A stretch of 64,000 bases of DNA from Azolla caroliniana (Eukaryota; Polypodiophyta): the NCBI GenBank assembly GCA_043228905.1, contig JBHGNT010000003.1:15190001-15254000 (forward strand), given 5' to 3'. The position numbers were made by a program, and so were the translations under genes. The notes under the pieces are model-generated. The model saw only the letters and a program-made list of their open reading frames with translations. It was not told where the DNA came from and searched no databases. Position 1 is the stretch's first letter, and each line of letters opens with the position of its first letter. Below, in pieces: positions 43,588-52,719 of the stretch.

Positions 43588-43807
43588 CGAAGGCGGGGGC
43601 GTATCCAATTTTATCTCCTAGTGCATTCCTGCCTAGGATCCCGCATTGCCTTATCCTCATTGCTTTCCTCGTTCCCCCATATCCTCTACCCCTTTCGAGC
43701 CCTAGGCGGGTACATTCGGTCGTCCGCGAGGCAGGTCGCATATAATCATATGATCTCTCGTCCGACTACACTCTCGGGTAAAGCGGGCGAATTTCGTTGC
43801 AACCCGT

Positions 43808-45369
43808 TGTCGCGAAAATACGACGAGGATACGCGAACTTGAGGCAGGACCCCGGGGCCTCCGACCGAAGGATAATCACATGTGTGCGTTTATATTTTAA
43901 CAATTCACAGAAAGAAGAAATTTAATAATTTTCATTAACAAAGGAAAAAGAAATTACAATATGTCCCAAGATTGGGATTTAGAAGTTTTAGGTTTACTAA
44001 GATTAATAGAAAAGAAAAAAATTAGGGGTTTTGAGAGATATCGCTTCCGTAGGGAAGATTAGGATTAGGTTATATGAGTATTATGGCTTCCGTAGGGAAT
44101 TTTTAGGGTTTTCGAGAGTTATGGCTTCCCTAAGATAAGGGAGTTGAGAAGAAAAAAAAAAAAATATGGAGAGTCTATCCTAGTGTAGGAAAAAAAATGG
44201 AATAAAAATGGAGTTCTCCCTTGATCATAACTTTTTCACTTTTTGTTGCATGGCCTCTACTTTTAGTTGCCTAGCTTTTTCTTTTGGTTGCATGTGACTG
44301 TCCACATGACCTTTACTTTTTCCATGCACTCCCTTCTTTACTTGCTTGCGTCCACATGGCCTTTACTTTAGTTCTCTTCACTTTACTTTAGTTTGTTGCA
44401 TGATCCAATCTTTCATCCGTCCGCGTCCAACATCGTCCGGTAGCCGATTCCATTTTGCTTGCCGGTCGGTTCCGGTTCCGATTTTGCTTGCCGGCCGGTT
44501 CCGGTTCCGGTTTGCTTGTCGGTTCCGGTTCCGGTTTCGATTTTGCTTGCCGGCCGGTTCCAGTTCCGGTTTTGCTTGCCGGCCGGTACCGGTTTGCCTG
44601 CCGGTTCTGGTTCCGGTTTTGCTTACCGGCCGGTTTCCGGCTTTGCTTGCCGACCGGTTTCCAGCTTGCATACCCGTTCCAGTTCCGGTTTGCTTGCCGG
44701 CCGGTTCCGGTTTTGCATACCGGCCGGTTTCCAGATTGCATACCGGCCCGTTTCCGGATTGCTTGCCGGTTCCGGTTCCGGTTTCGATTTTGCTTGATGG
44801 CCGGTTCCAGTTCCGGTTTTGCTTGCTGGCCGGCACCGGTTTACTTGCCGGTTCCGGTTCCGGTTTTGCTTACCGGCCGATTTCCGGCTTTGCTTGCCGA
44901 CCGGTTTCCGGTTTGCATACCCTTTCCAGTTCCGGTTTGCTTGCCGGCCGGTTCCAATTTTGCATACCAGCCGGTTTCCGGATTGCATACCGGCCCGTTT
45001 CCGGATTTGCTTACCGGGCCCATTTCCAAATTTGCTTATCGGCCAATTTCCGGTTTTAGGGAATTTGGCCACCATCATCCATCAAGACAAAGTGGCCAAA
45101 GTGCTCTTAGCACAAATGAAAAATGAGGGAGCTCAAGGTGTTTATATAGCCAGGGCCTTAACTTTCCTATCTATGTGGGATAGTTCTAATTTCTCTATCT
45201 AATCAAACTTCATTTTCTCATAACTTGATATGTATTTCTCCATTTTGTATATAGTAAAATACATTTTGAAGCTCTTGAGTATATCCATCTTTCTATAGTA
45301 AGCTACTAATCTAATCTATAATAATTATTTCATTATTTTTTTACATAGTGTGTGAAGATTCACACGACA
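43808..45369. mobile_element. Large solo LTR inserted in the array (1562 bp)
   Basis: Starts TGTCGCGAAAATACG and ends CACACGACA, with 5-bp terminal inverted repeats TGTCG/CGACA. The array unit is split exactly: flanks read AACCCGT | CCGTGTACTCG, giving CCGT (43804-43807, 45370-45373) as target duplication. It contains an AT-rich left half, a GC-rich minisatellite and a TATA-like TTTATATAGCC near 45143. No internal domain, so a solo LTR of an unidentified, probably Gypsy, element. Confidence 0.75.
44440..45060. repeat. CCGG-rich minisatellite in the solo LTR
   Basis: Dozens of CCGGTTCCGG, GCCGGCCGG and TTTTGCTTG modules. A higher-order period of 247 bp is visible: TTTCGATTTTGCTTG occurs at 44535 and 44782 with matching sequence after each. 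All three plus frames are partly open as a by-product of composition. Confidence 0.85.
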
Positions 45370-45640
45370 CCGTGTACTCGCGACGAAACCAGGCCTGGTT
45401 TTCAACATTTGGATCCATGCTCCGAATGAGTTGTACGATCGATACAACCGTCAATGTCGTTGTAGTACAGTGGTGACTATTTCCGCCTATCACGCGGGTG
45501 AGCCAGGTTCGATCCCCGACAACGGCGAAGGGCGGGACGAAACCGATGTCATCTCCTAGGGCATTGACGCCTCGGATCCTGCACCCCCATATCCTCAATT
45601 CTTTCCTCGTTCCCCTGGATACGGTCGGTCGCATATCATT
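45370..45640 (+). repeat. tRNA-Asp array, block 1 continued
   Basis: Rest of the unit split by the solo LTR, one tRNA-like copy, and the spacer down to CGGTCGGTCGCATATC, where the Gypsy B segment starts. Confidence 0.9.
45456..45527 (+). pseudogene. tRNA-Asp-like copy 8, anticodon ATC
   Basis: 72 nt; loop CTATCAC changes the anticodon GTC to ATC, which would still match an Asp codon. Acceptor stem paired; the T stem CCAGG/CCCGA is damaged. Confidence 0.6.
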
Positions 45641-46200
45641 ATATAATCCTCTCCCCTCTCAGTTTTTTAATTATGTTCTTTAATCTCGTTTTTTTATTTT
45701 TAGTTTTAATCCTAAACTTAATTTCCTATCCCACTCCCGCCTTCCTCCTCTACACCAAGCACTTTTACGATTCAGGGGCGCTTTGTCATGACATGTAGAT
45801 GTAGTAAGCTCAACTTGCGCATAAAAAACTCTACTCACTTGACTTGATAAAATGGAACCACGACTAGGGACTAACTCTACATATCTAGGATGGTCCAACC
45901 AAATGGCTCCTATTTTGGCCAGACTTACTCGTTTAACACATCCTCTAATTGACTCAAGACGTCGAATCTATTCTCATGGCATGGTCTATTAGGCTTATTG
46001 ACATTATTAGAATTAACAATGGAGCTCGAAGTAGGAATATCATGTGCACTTACTTCGCATACTTGACGTCTAGGTTTATGTGGACAATCCACGACGATAT
46101 GTCCTGGACCACGGCAATATAGTCATAGGCGGTGCGCCCGACTTCATTGTTTCTCAGCATTGGATAAAGGTACTAGACGTTGTGTTGTCTCTATTGCCAT
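45641..46200 (-). pseudogene. Gypsy B (copy 1): Gag end with zinc knuckle
   Basis: On minus, a knuckle region CRGPGHIVVDC preceded by LCLY at about 46085-46140, then HKPRRQVCEVSAHDIPTSS and ENRFDVLSQLE, then a less readable protease-proximal part. 45641-45900 has an AT-rich stretch and the VPSRGSILSSQVSRV segment. Corresponds to 49870-50520 in copy 2. Confidence 0.7.
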
Positions 46201-47028
46201 CAGAGTTGGTCAATCCCTTGTAACGGGTCTGGAAACTTGTGGGGGTGTTGCGACTACGGAAGCATGCGTTTGTTCTGGTTGGTGGTGTAACATTTGTTGG
46301 TGCTCATAACGTCTCTCAGAGCTCAACTAATAGCCTCTGTTAGAGACTTCGGATTGTCATGGAAAGTAAGTAGAAGATCTTTGACGTCATTACGCAAACC
46401 TTGACAGAATTAATCCATTAAAGCCACCTCATCCCAAGGGATATCACATGCCAAGGGGACGAAAATCAGCTGCATATGCTAATGCGGGATGATCTCCTTG
46501 CCGGAGTCTTCAAATCTTGTTTATCACCGTCTTAGTGTTGTTGGTGTCTACAAAACTAGCCTGAAACTCCTTAACAAATGCCTCAAAATCGTCTAACAAT
46601 GGTGATTTCTTCTCAAGAAGCAGTGCAAAACATGCTAATGTGGTACCACATAACAAGGTTCGCACTAATCCAACACGAGCCGTGTCAGTTGGGTACCGAT
46701 TGGGATGTAACTGAATAACCAAACGGACTTGATTCAAAAAACCTCGAAATAAAGACCTCGTACCATCAAATTTGGCAAGGAGACTAATCTTTGGTTCTCG
46801 AGGGGAGTTTTGAGCCCCCGACGCTTGTTCCCCTAAGGACAATATAGTAGCCTCGAGTTGGTGAACCCGTTGTGATAATTCTTGAACTTGTTGAGTTCTT
46901 TCGGTACTCACTTGTTGTAGGTCGCCCAATAGCCTTTGATTTTCATGCTCTAATGCCACAAATTTATTCGTGAGCATGTCGAGCTCGGAGAGAACACGGA
47001 TATATTCTTGTTTGCTCACGGACTCCAC
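46201..47028 (-). pseudogene. Gypsy B (copy 1): Gag
   Basis: Open on minus from ATG 47028 to 46510: MESVSKQEYIRVLSELDMLT, a leucine/glutamine-rich coiled coil (about residues 10-65), then the Gag core LFRGFLNQVRLVIQLHPNRY and LLDDFEAFVKEFQASF. After 46510 the frame shifts, and the continuing part (LRNDVKDLL-like) runs to the knuckle at 46140. Upstream lies the LTR at 47104-47567, in the right order for this strand. Confidence 0.8.
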
Positions 47029-47103
47029 GAGGAATGAGGGGAGAGGAGAAGAAATAAGAGAACTTGTGGAAGAGGGAGAAAATGGAAAAAAATGGGTTCA
47101 AAC

Positions 47104-47567
47104 TGTCAAGACAAAGAGAGAGAAAAAAGGGAAAGAGATATATTGATGAGTCGGAAAGAGAGAATTGAAAAGAAATTATTGTATTGCGATATCAGATGGA
47201 GTACATAGAGTAGGCAATAGGGAGCTATAGGATGGTGTTGAACCAATTTGGTTTTTGAATGGTTGATAACTCCTTATTTATAACTCTTTATAGAGGAATC
47301 TAGAACACTCTAGAATATTATGGGGTAATCTAGTAATCTAGAAGGTTTATAGCGTATTCTAGAAGGTTCTAGCATATAGAACACTCTAGAATACTCTAGG
47401 ACATTCTAGAATATAAAGTAATTCAGAATATCCTTATGATATTAGATTATATATTCTAAAAACAATACACATAAACTTGTTATTACAATGGTTAAGGATT
47501 TGACATGCGTATAACAAGGTTGTGGGTTCAATTCCTTTCTAGACAAAATGTGAGTGTCGTCATGACA
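47104..47567 (-). mobile_element. Gypsy B LTR 1
   Basis: TGTCAAGACAAAG to GTCGTCATGACA on plus; 464 bp with TGTC...GACA ends. It is both downstream of pol (49380-47560) and upstream of Gag (47028 down) on minus, so it joins two element copies. TATA (complement of TTATTTATAA) at about 47274-47283. Confidence 0.82.
47298..47411 (-). promoter_or_regulatory. Heat-shock-element-like arrays in LTR B1
   Basis: Three groups: GAA-CA-CTC-TA-GAA at 47303-47315; a perfect trimer TTCTAGAAGGTTC at 47357-47369; and seven consecutive 5-bp-phased modules at 47379-47411 (GAA, CTC, GAA, CTC, GGA, TTC, GAA). All lie just upstream of the TATA box on minus, where a promoter element would act. Confidence 0.65.
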
Positions 47568-49430
47568 CTATCCCCCTTCTTTGACGACACATCTCACAGG
47601 TCACAAGATTCGTAGTAGGACCTGGTTTATGAGGATATTCGCGATGAAATGTGGTGACCATGTCCGCGGCATTGGAAAAATTTGCAGCAGGTTCCCAAGT
47701 TCGATCGTTGGGGGTATAGCCCAGCCAATCAACCAAGTAATACAACTTGTTGCGCACGATTTTAGAATCAAGAATGGCGGCAACCTCAAATTCGGGTACT
47801 TCCAAGAACTCAACTAGTGGCGGAGGAGTTGTAATACGGCCTGGAATTGAACTGCTGGTGTAAGGTTCTAAAAGGGATACGTGGAAGACTGGAGGGCGGC
47901 CAAGACGATATACAACATCACTTATCTTACCAGTGATCATGTATGGGCCAAAATGTTGGTAATTCAATTTACAAGAAGGCCGAGTAGTCTTGATGTTGTG
48001 TTGGAGAATCCATACACGATCCCCAACACAGAATTTTTTGGAGGAATCTAGGCGATGGTGATCTGCAAGCCTCTTGTGTGTAACTTGTGCATCATGTAAA
48101 TTGTGAAGAATAGCAGCGTGAATTTCTTGGAGGCGACTAAGACGATCCGCAGTAGCAAGGTTGATAGGCACTTGTGGATGCGCATTCATTGTCCACCGAG
48201 GATGGTGGCCCGTATTTGCGTAAAATGGGGAATAACCCGTAGAAGAATGGACCGAGTTGTTGTAAGCGAATTCAGCCAAGTGCAGAAAATCAACCCAATC
48301 ATCTTGTTGGTAGTTGATGAAACAACGACGATATTGCTCCAATGTCTGGTTGGTACGCTCAGTTTGGCTATTAGTCTCAGGATGATAGCCCGAACAAAGC
48401 TGAGCCGAAATTCGGAGAAGTTTGAGTATATGCTTCCAAAACTTTGAAATAAATTGTGGATCCCGATCACTAATAATATCTTCCGGAAGACCATGGTGCT
48501 TAAATAGCTCCCGCATAACTAGATCGACCACCTCTTGACTAGTAATAGACTTCGTACATGGCACGAAATGTGCCATTTTGGTAAGTCGATCAACCACTGT
48601 GAGAATTGCATCATAACCTTTTGAAACTGGGAGATCGGTAATGAAATCCAAGGATATAGACTTCCAAGGATTTTCCAGAATGGGAAGTGGTTGTAGTAAG
48701 CCATAGGATCGGTGTTGAGGACTCTTTGATGGACAACAGGTATCACAACTGCGAACATACTCCTCAACAAAATGACGAAGGCGAGGCCACCAATATTGTC
48801 GAGAAACTAATTCTAGACTTTTGCGAACTCCAAATTGTCCAGCCATTGGTGAGTCATGGCAATGTTTTAGAACTTGTGGTCGTGGGGAACCATCAGAAAC
48901 ATACAATAGGTTTTGTCGAAATAGAAAACCACCATGCAAATAGAACAAACGATAGTCTTGCTGAGGGTTTTTCGACTGCAAACTAGAATCACGATCTCGG
49001 ACAATATGATCCAAAACCTCCTTGGCAAATTCATCAATGACCATATGATCTCGAATGGAATCAAGAAGAGTGGAATCTTCAAGTGTTGTTATAGCATTAA
49101 CTACCATTAATCGTAGGCAATTAGGACCCAAAAGGATTTGTTTTTTATGCTCAAATGTAGGTTCCCCTAGACGAAGTTCCCTATAAGGTTTACCTTGCTT
49201 CATCCCAGGGCAATATATGATTACAAAGTCAAAGTAAGTCAAAAATTGCGCCCCCCGGGCTTGTTGCTGACTCAAGAATCGAGCATTTTGAAAATATGTC
49301 AAGTTCTTAGGATCATTGTAGAGAATGATCTGCTGAGAAGGGCATTCTAGAAAATGTCGCCATTGTAGAAAAGAGTCCACGATTACAAGAAGTTCTTTGT
49401 CATGGATCTCGTAGTTGATCTCTGCAGTTT
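47560..49430 (-). CDS. Gypsy B: RNase H end, integrase and chromodomain
   Basis: Long open frame on minus (606 residues from ATG 49380, the frame entering earlier with EIHDKELLVIV). RNase H remnant: FLTYFDFVIIYCPGMKQGK. Integrase: zinc-binding HDSPMAGQFGVRKSLELV and CDTCCPSKSPQH; core with SLDFITDLPVSKGYDAILTV, IISDRDPQFISKFW and HPETNSQTERTNQ giving the D-D-E residues. C-terminal chromodomain AAILDSKIVRNKLYYLVDWL and TWEPAANFSNAADMV, the mark of chromoviruses, thought to steer insertion to modified chromatin. The reverse transcriptase is missing: protease joins RNase H directly at about 49400. An integrase product could still be encoded. Confidence 0.93.
47568..47584 (-). other. Gypsy B polypurine tract
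   Basis: On minus AAAGAAGGGGGATAG directly precedes the LTR start TGTCATGACG. Confidence 0.8.
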
Positions 49431-49690
49431 CAAATTTCGGGAATGAAAGGCAACAAAGATTATGTTTGGCAAATTGCCAAGAACTATATGAATTGGCTCG
49501 GACTCCTTGACTATATCACCTGATGCTATGGGACAGCCATCAATGACTCCTACGACTACTAGGTTCGGGAGCTTATTCAAGAGGATGTTTTGTGACAATG
49601 CAAAGTCACGATCCATGAAACAAGAGTTAGCTTCAGAATCTAGGATGGCAGAGGCTAGGACTCGATGACACGTAGATGTGGTAAGCTCAA
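49400..49690 (-). pseudogene. Gypsy B: aspartic protease fragment
   Basis: On minus: ASAILDSEANSCFMDRDFAL, where the active site D-S-G appears as D-S-E, then NLVVVGVIDGCPIASGDIV and EPIHIVLGNLPNIIFVAFHS. The order and spacing are of a chromovirus protease. The sequence then passes into RNase H with the reverse transcriptase deleted. Confidence 0.75.
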
Positions 49691-49752
49691 CTTGCGCAAA
49701 AAAAACTCTACTCGCTTGACTTGATAAAATGGAACCACGACTAGGGACTAAT

Positions 49753-49890
49753 TGGGATCCTGCACCGCCATATCCTCAATTCCTTCCTCGTTCCCCCGGA
49801 TCCTCTACCCCTTTCAAGCCCTTGGGGAGTACAGTCAGTCGTCCCCGAGGCAGGTCGCATATCATCATATAATCCTCTCCCCTCTCAGTT
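49753..49890 (+). repeat. tRNA-Asp array spacer fragment without tRNA
   Basis: GGATCCTGCACCGCCATATCC through CCTCTACCCCTTTCAAGCCC to GGCAGGTCGCATATCATC; only the spacer middle is present. The same junction with the B-type AT-rich segment occurs at 45640, showing that array and B pieces were duplicated together. Confidence 0.88.
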
Positions 49891-50991
49891 TTCTAATTAT
49901 GTTCTTTAATCTCATTTTTTTATTTTTAGTTTTCATCCTAAAGTTAATCTCCTATCCCCACTCCCGCCTTCCTCCTCTACACCGAGCACTTTCACGATTC
50001 AGGTACGCTCTGTCATAACATGTAGATGTGGTAAGCTCAACTTGCGCATAAAAAACTCTACTCACTTGACTTGATAAAATGGAACCACGACTAGGGACTA
50101 ACTCTACATATCTAGGATGGTCCAACCAAATGGCTGCTATTTTGGCCAGACTTACTCGTTTAACACATCCTCTAATTGACTCAAGACGTCGAATCTATTC
50201 TCATGGCATGGTCTATTAGGCTTATTGACATTATTAGAATTAACAATGGAGCTGGAAGTAGGAATATCACGTGCACTTACTTCGTATACTTGACGTCTAG
50301 GTTTATGTGGACAATCCATGAGGATATGTCCTAGACCACCGCAATATAGACATAGGCGGTGCGCCCGACTTCGTTGTTTCTCAGCATTGGATAAAGGCCC
50401 GAGACGTTGTGTTGTCTCTATTTCCATCAGAGTTGGTCGATCCCTTGTAACGGGTCTGGAAACTTGTGGGGGTGTTGTGACTACGAAAGCATGCGTTTGT
50501 TCTAGTTGGCGGTGTAACATTTGTTGGCGCTCAGAACGTCGCTCAGAACTCGACTAATAACCTTTGTTAGAGACCTCGGATCGTCATGGAAAGTAAGTAG
50601 AAGATCTTTGATGTCATTACGCAAACCTTGATAGAATTGATCCATTAAAGCCACCTCATCCCAAGGGATATCACATGCCAAGGGGACGAAAATCAGCTGC
50701 ATACACTAATGCGGGATGATCTCCTTGCCGGAGTCTTCAAATCTTGTTTATCACTGTCCTAGTGTTGTTGGTTTCTCCAAAACTAGGCTGAAACTCCTTA
50801 ACAAATGCCTCAAAATCGTCTAACAATGGTGATTTCTTCTCAAGAAGCGGTGCAAACCATGCTAATGTTGTACAACATAACAAGGTTCGCACTAATCCCA
50901 CACGAGTCGTGTCAGTTGGATACCGATTGGGATGTAACTGAATAAGCAAACGAACTTGATTCAAAAAACCTCGAAATAAAGACCTCGTACC
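49891..50991 (-). pseudogene. Gypsy B (copy 2): Gag C-terminal part
   Basis: Second copy of the segment at 45640-46760. On minus: EFQPSFGETNNTRTVINKI (50737-50800), DQFYQGLRNDIKDLLLTFHD (about 50590-50650), then open 50520-50152 with the knuckle CLYCGGLGHILMDCPHKP. 49670-49752 and 50020-50102 repeat the same 80 bp (GTAAGCTCAACTTGCGCA). Gag is split at 50992 by Copia-2b and resumes at 56337. Confidence 0.8.
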
Positions 50992-51605
50992 TGTTGGAAA
51001 TCGACGCTTCGATTCACCTTCACCACTGGGCCACAACCGAGTAATCGCGAATCAATGCAGCAGAAAATAGGAACCAAAGAGAGAAACACACGAATACACA
51101 GGGATTAACGTGGAAAACCCTAGATGGGAAAAACCACGGGAGTACAAGACTCCAAACTAACACTATACAAAGAGAAGTATACAATGGCGAGCTGCAAGGC
51201 GACGACCTTGAGCTCGCTGTCCTCGCCACAGACGGCGGAAATACACAGAGGCGTCGTCCTCTTCCTCTCTCGCGCTCTATCTCTCTCTCTCTCTCTCTCA
51301 CGGCTGCTCCCTCTTCACTCCTCTTGAGTGGAAAAACAGAAAAATGATCAGCAACACTAAAACTATTTGCCCTAAGTCATATTTATACATATATGACTTT
51401 GGGGCTATTTACAACCATAGCCTCAGGGGCCCTTAGCAGACATATTCACGGATATGTCCCTGCATCCGGATCTCTCTCCGGGTACATTCGTCATCCGGCT
51501 CCGAAGTCGGGGTCTTCATCATCCGGTTCCGAAACCGAAACCGGGCTTGTCGGCATTCATCTCCGACATCCGACCATCCCATCCGAAGGGACCGTAATCC
51601 CAACA
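50992..51605 (-). repeat. Copia-2b 3' LTR
   Basis: TGTTGGAAATCGACG to GTAATCCCAACA; followed by the polypurine tract at 51606-51622. Confidence 0.95.
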
Positions 51606-51615
51606 AACTCCCCCT

Positions 51616-52719
51616 TCACTTCGGCATGGGATGTCTCTCCAATCCGATCCTCTTCCGGCATGCTTCCAGCTTGTCGGGTGTGAGCACCTTGGTCAGCATA
51701 TCCGACCCGTTCTCGTCTGTGTGGATCTTCGTCAGCACGAACTCCTTGTCTTCTATCCTTTCCCGGATCCAGTGATATCTTCGCTGGATGTGCTTCGTCC
51801 GGGAGTGATAGGCCGCGTTCTTCGCAAGGTGGATTGCACTCTGACTGTCGCAGTAGAGTCGGTACTCCTCCTGCCGGATACCGAGCTCTCTAATGAAGTC
51901 CTTCATCCATATTATTTCCTTGCCGGCTTCAACAGCCGCCATGTACTCCGCCTCCGTGGTTGACAACACAACCGTCTTCTGCAGCCTCGACTGCCATGAA
52001 ACAGCTCCCCCTGCATACGTCATCACATACCCTGATGTGGACCGGCTGGTATCTGCATCAGCCGACATATCCGAATCGGTGAAGACGTCGAGTTCGGGCT
52101 TACCCGAGCCGAATCGGAGGCACACGTTTGCCGTGCCCTTCAGGTATCGGAGTATCCACTTGACCGCGTTCCAATGCTCCTTGCCGGGATTGCTCATGTA
52201 CCGGCTCACCACTCCGACTGCATATCCTATGTCCGGTCTCGTACACACCATGGCGTACATCAAGCTCCCGACGGCTGAGGCATACGACACTTTCATCATA
52301 TCCTCCTTTTCAGCCTTTGTCTTGGGACTTTGCTTGCTGGACAGCTTGCAGTTTGCCGGGAGGGTCGATCCGACCGGTCTTGCTTCCGACATGTTGAACC
52401 GGTGAAGCACCTTCGTCACGTACTTCTCCTGTGACAGCCACAACTGCTTCTTCTTCCGGTCCCGGATGATGTGCATCCCTAGTATTTGCCTCGCCGGACC
52501 CAGGTCCTTCATTGAGAAGGTTCGGTGAAGAGCCTTCTTCAGCATCCGTATCTTGACCTGGTCCCGTCCGACGATCAGCATGTCGTCTACGTACAGGAGG
52601 AGTATTAGAAAGTCTCCTCCTTCGAACTTCTTCACAAACACGCAGTGGTCGGACTGCGTTTTGAGGTACCCTTCGTCGGTCATGAAGGAGTCGAACTTCC
52701 GGTACCATTGCCGGGGAGC
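51616..52719 (-). CDS. Copia-2b polyprotein, part 2 (reverse transcriptase end, RNase H)
   Basis: Continues the Gag-Pol frame after the same UAG as in Copia-2a (52720-52722). YVDDMLIVGRD, YAMVCTRPDIGYAVG, SRSTSGYVMTYAGGAVSW and STTEAEYMAAVEAGKEI are all present. Differences from Copia-2a include ELDVFTDSD for ELNGFTDSD and VVLSTTEAE for VALSTTEAE. Ends LERHPMPK-stop. Confidence 0.93.
   Translation of the reverse strand, partial: APRQWYRKFDSFMTDEGYLKTQSDHCVFVKKFEGGDFLILLLYVDDMLIVGRDQVKIRMLKKALHRTFSMKDLGPARQILGMHIIRDRKKKQLWLSQEKYVTKVLHRFNMSEARPVGSTLPANCKLSSKQSPKTKAEKEDMMKVSYASAVGSLMYAMVCTRPDIGYAVGVVSRYMSNPGKEHWNAVKWILRYLKGTANVCLRFGSGKPELDVFTDSDMSADADTSRSTSGYVMTYAGGAVSWQSRLQKTVVLSTTEAEYMAAVEAGKEIIWMKDFIRELGIRQEEYRLYCDSQSAIHLAKNAAYHSRTKHIQRRYHWIRERIEDKEFVLTKIHTDENGSDMLTKVLTPDKLEACRKRIGLERHPMPK

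Larger units (their letters stand above)
41011..43807 (+). repeat. tRNA-Asp tandem array, block 1
   Basis: Tandem units of about 362-369 bp (longer where internally duplicated), each with a tRNA-Asp sequence followed by a conserved spacer: GATGTCATCTCCTAGGGCAT, CCGCCATATCCTCAATGC, TCCTCTACCCCTTTCGAGCC, CATATCATCATATGATCTC, GGACGAATTTCGTTGCAACC and GACATTCGGGTCCATG. No protein gene lies in the spacers. Interrupted at 43807 by a solo LTR. Confidence 0.95.

Noticed and set aside
41011-43807. Plus and minus frames of 60-150 residues within the tRNA-Asp array
   Set aside because: They shift from unit to unit, include tRNA sequence and have no conserved start or stop; the spacer is non-coding.
44346-45202. 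Several long overlapping open frames on both strands in the CCGG-rich region
   Set aside because: They follow from a repeat poor in stop codons; six-frame openness with simple repeated residues is not coding evidence.
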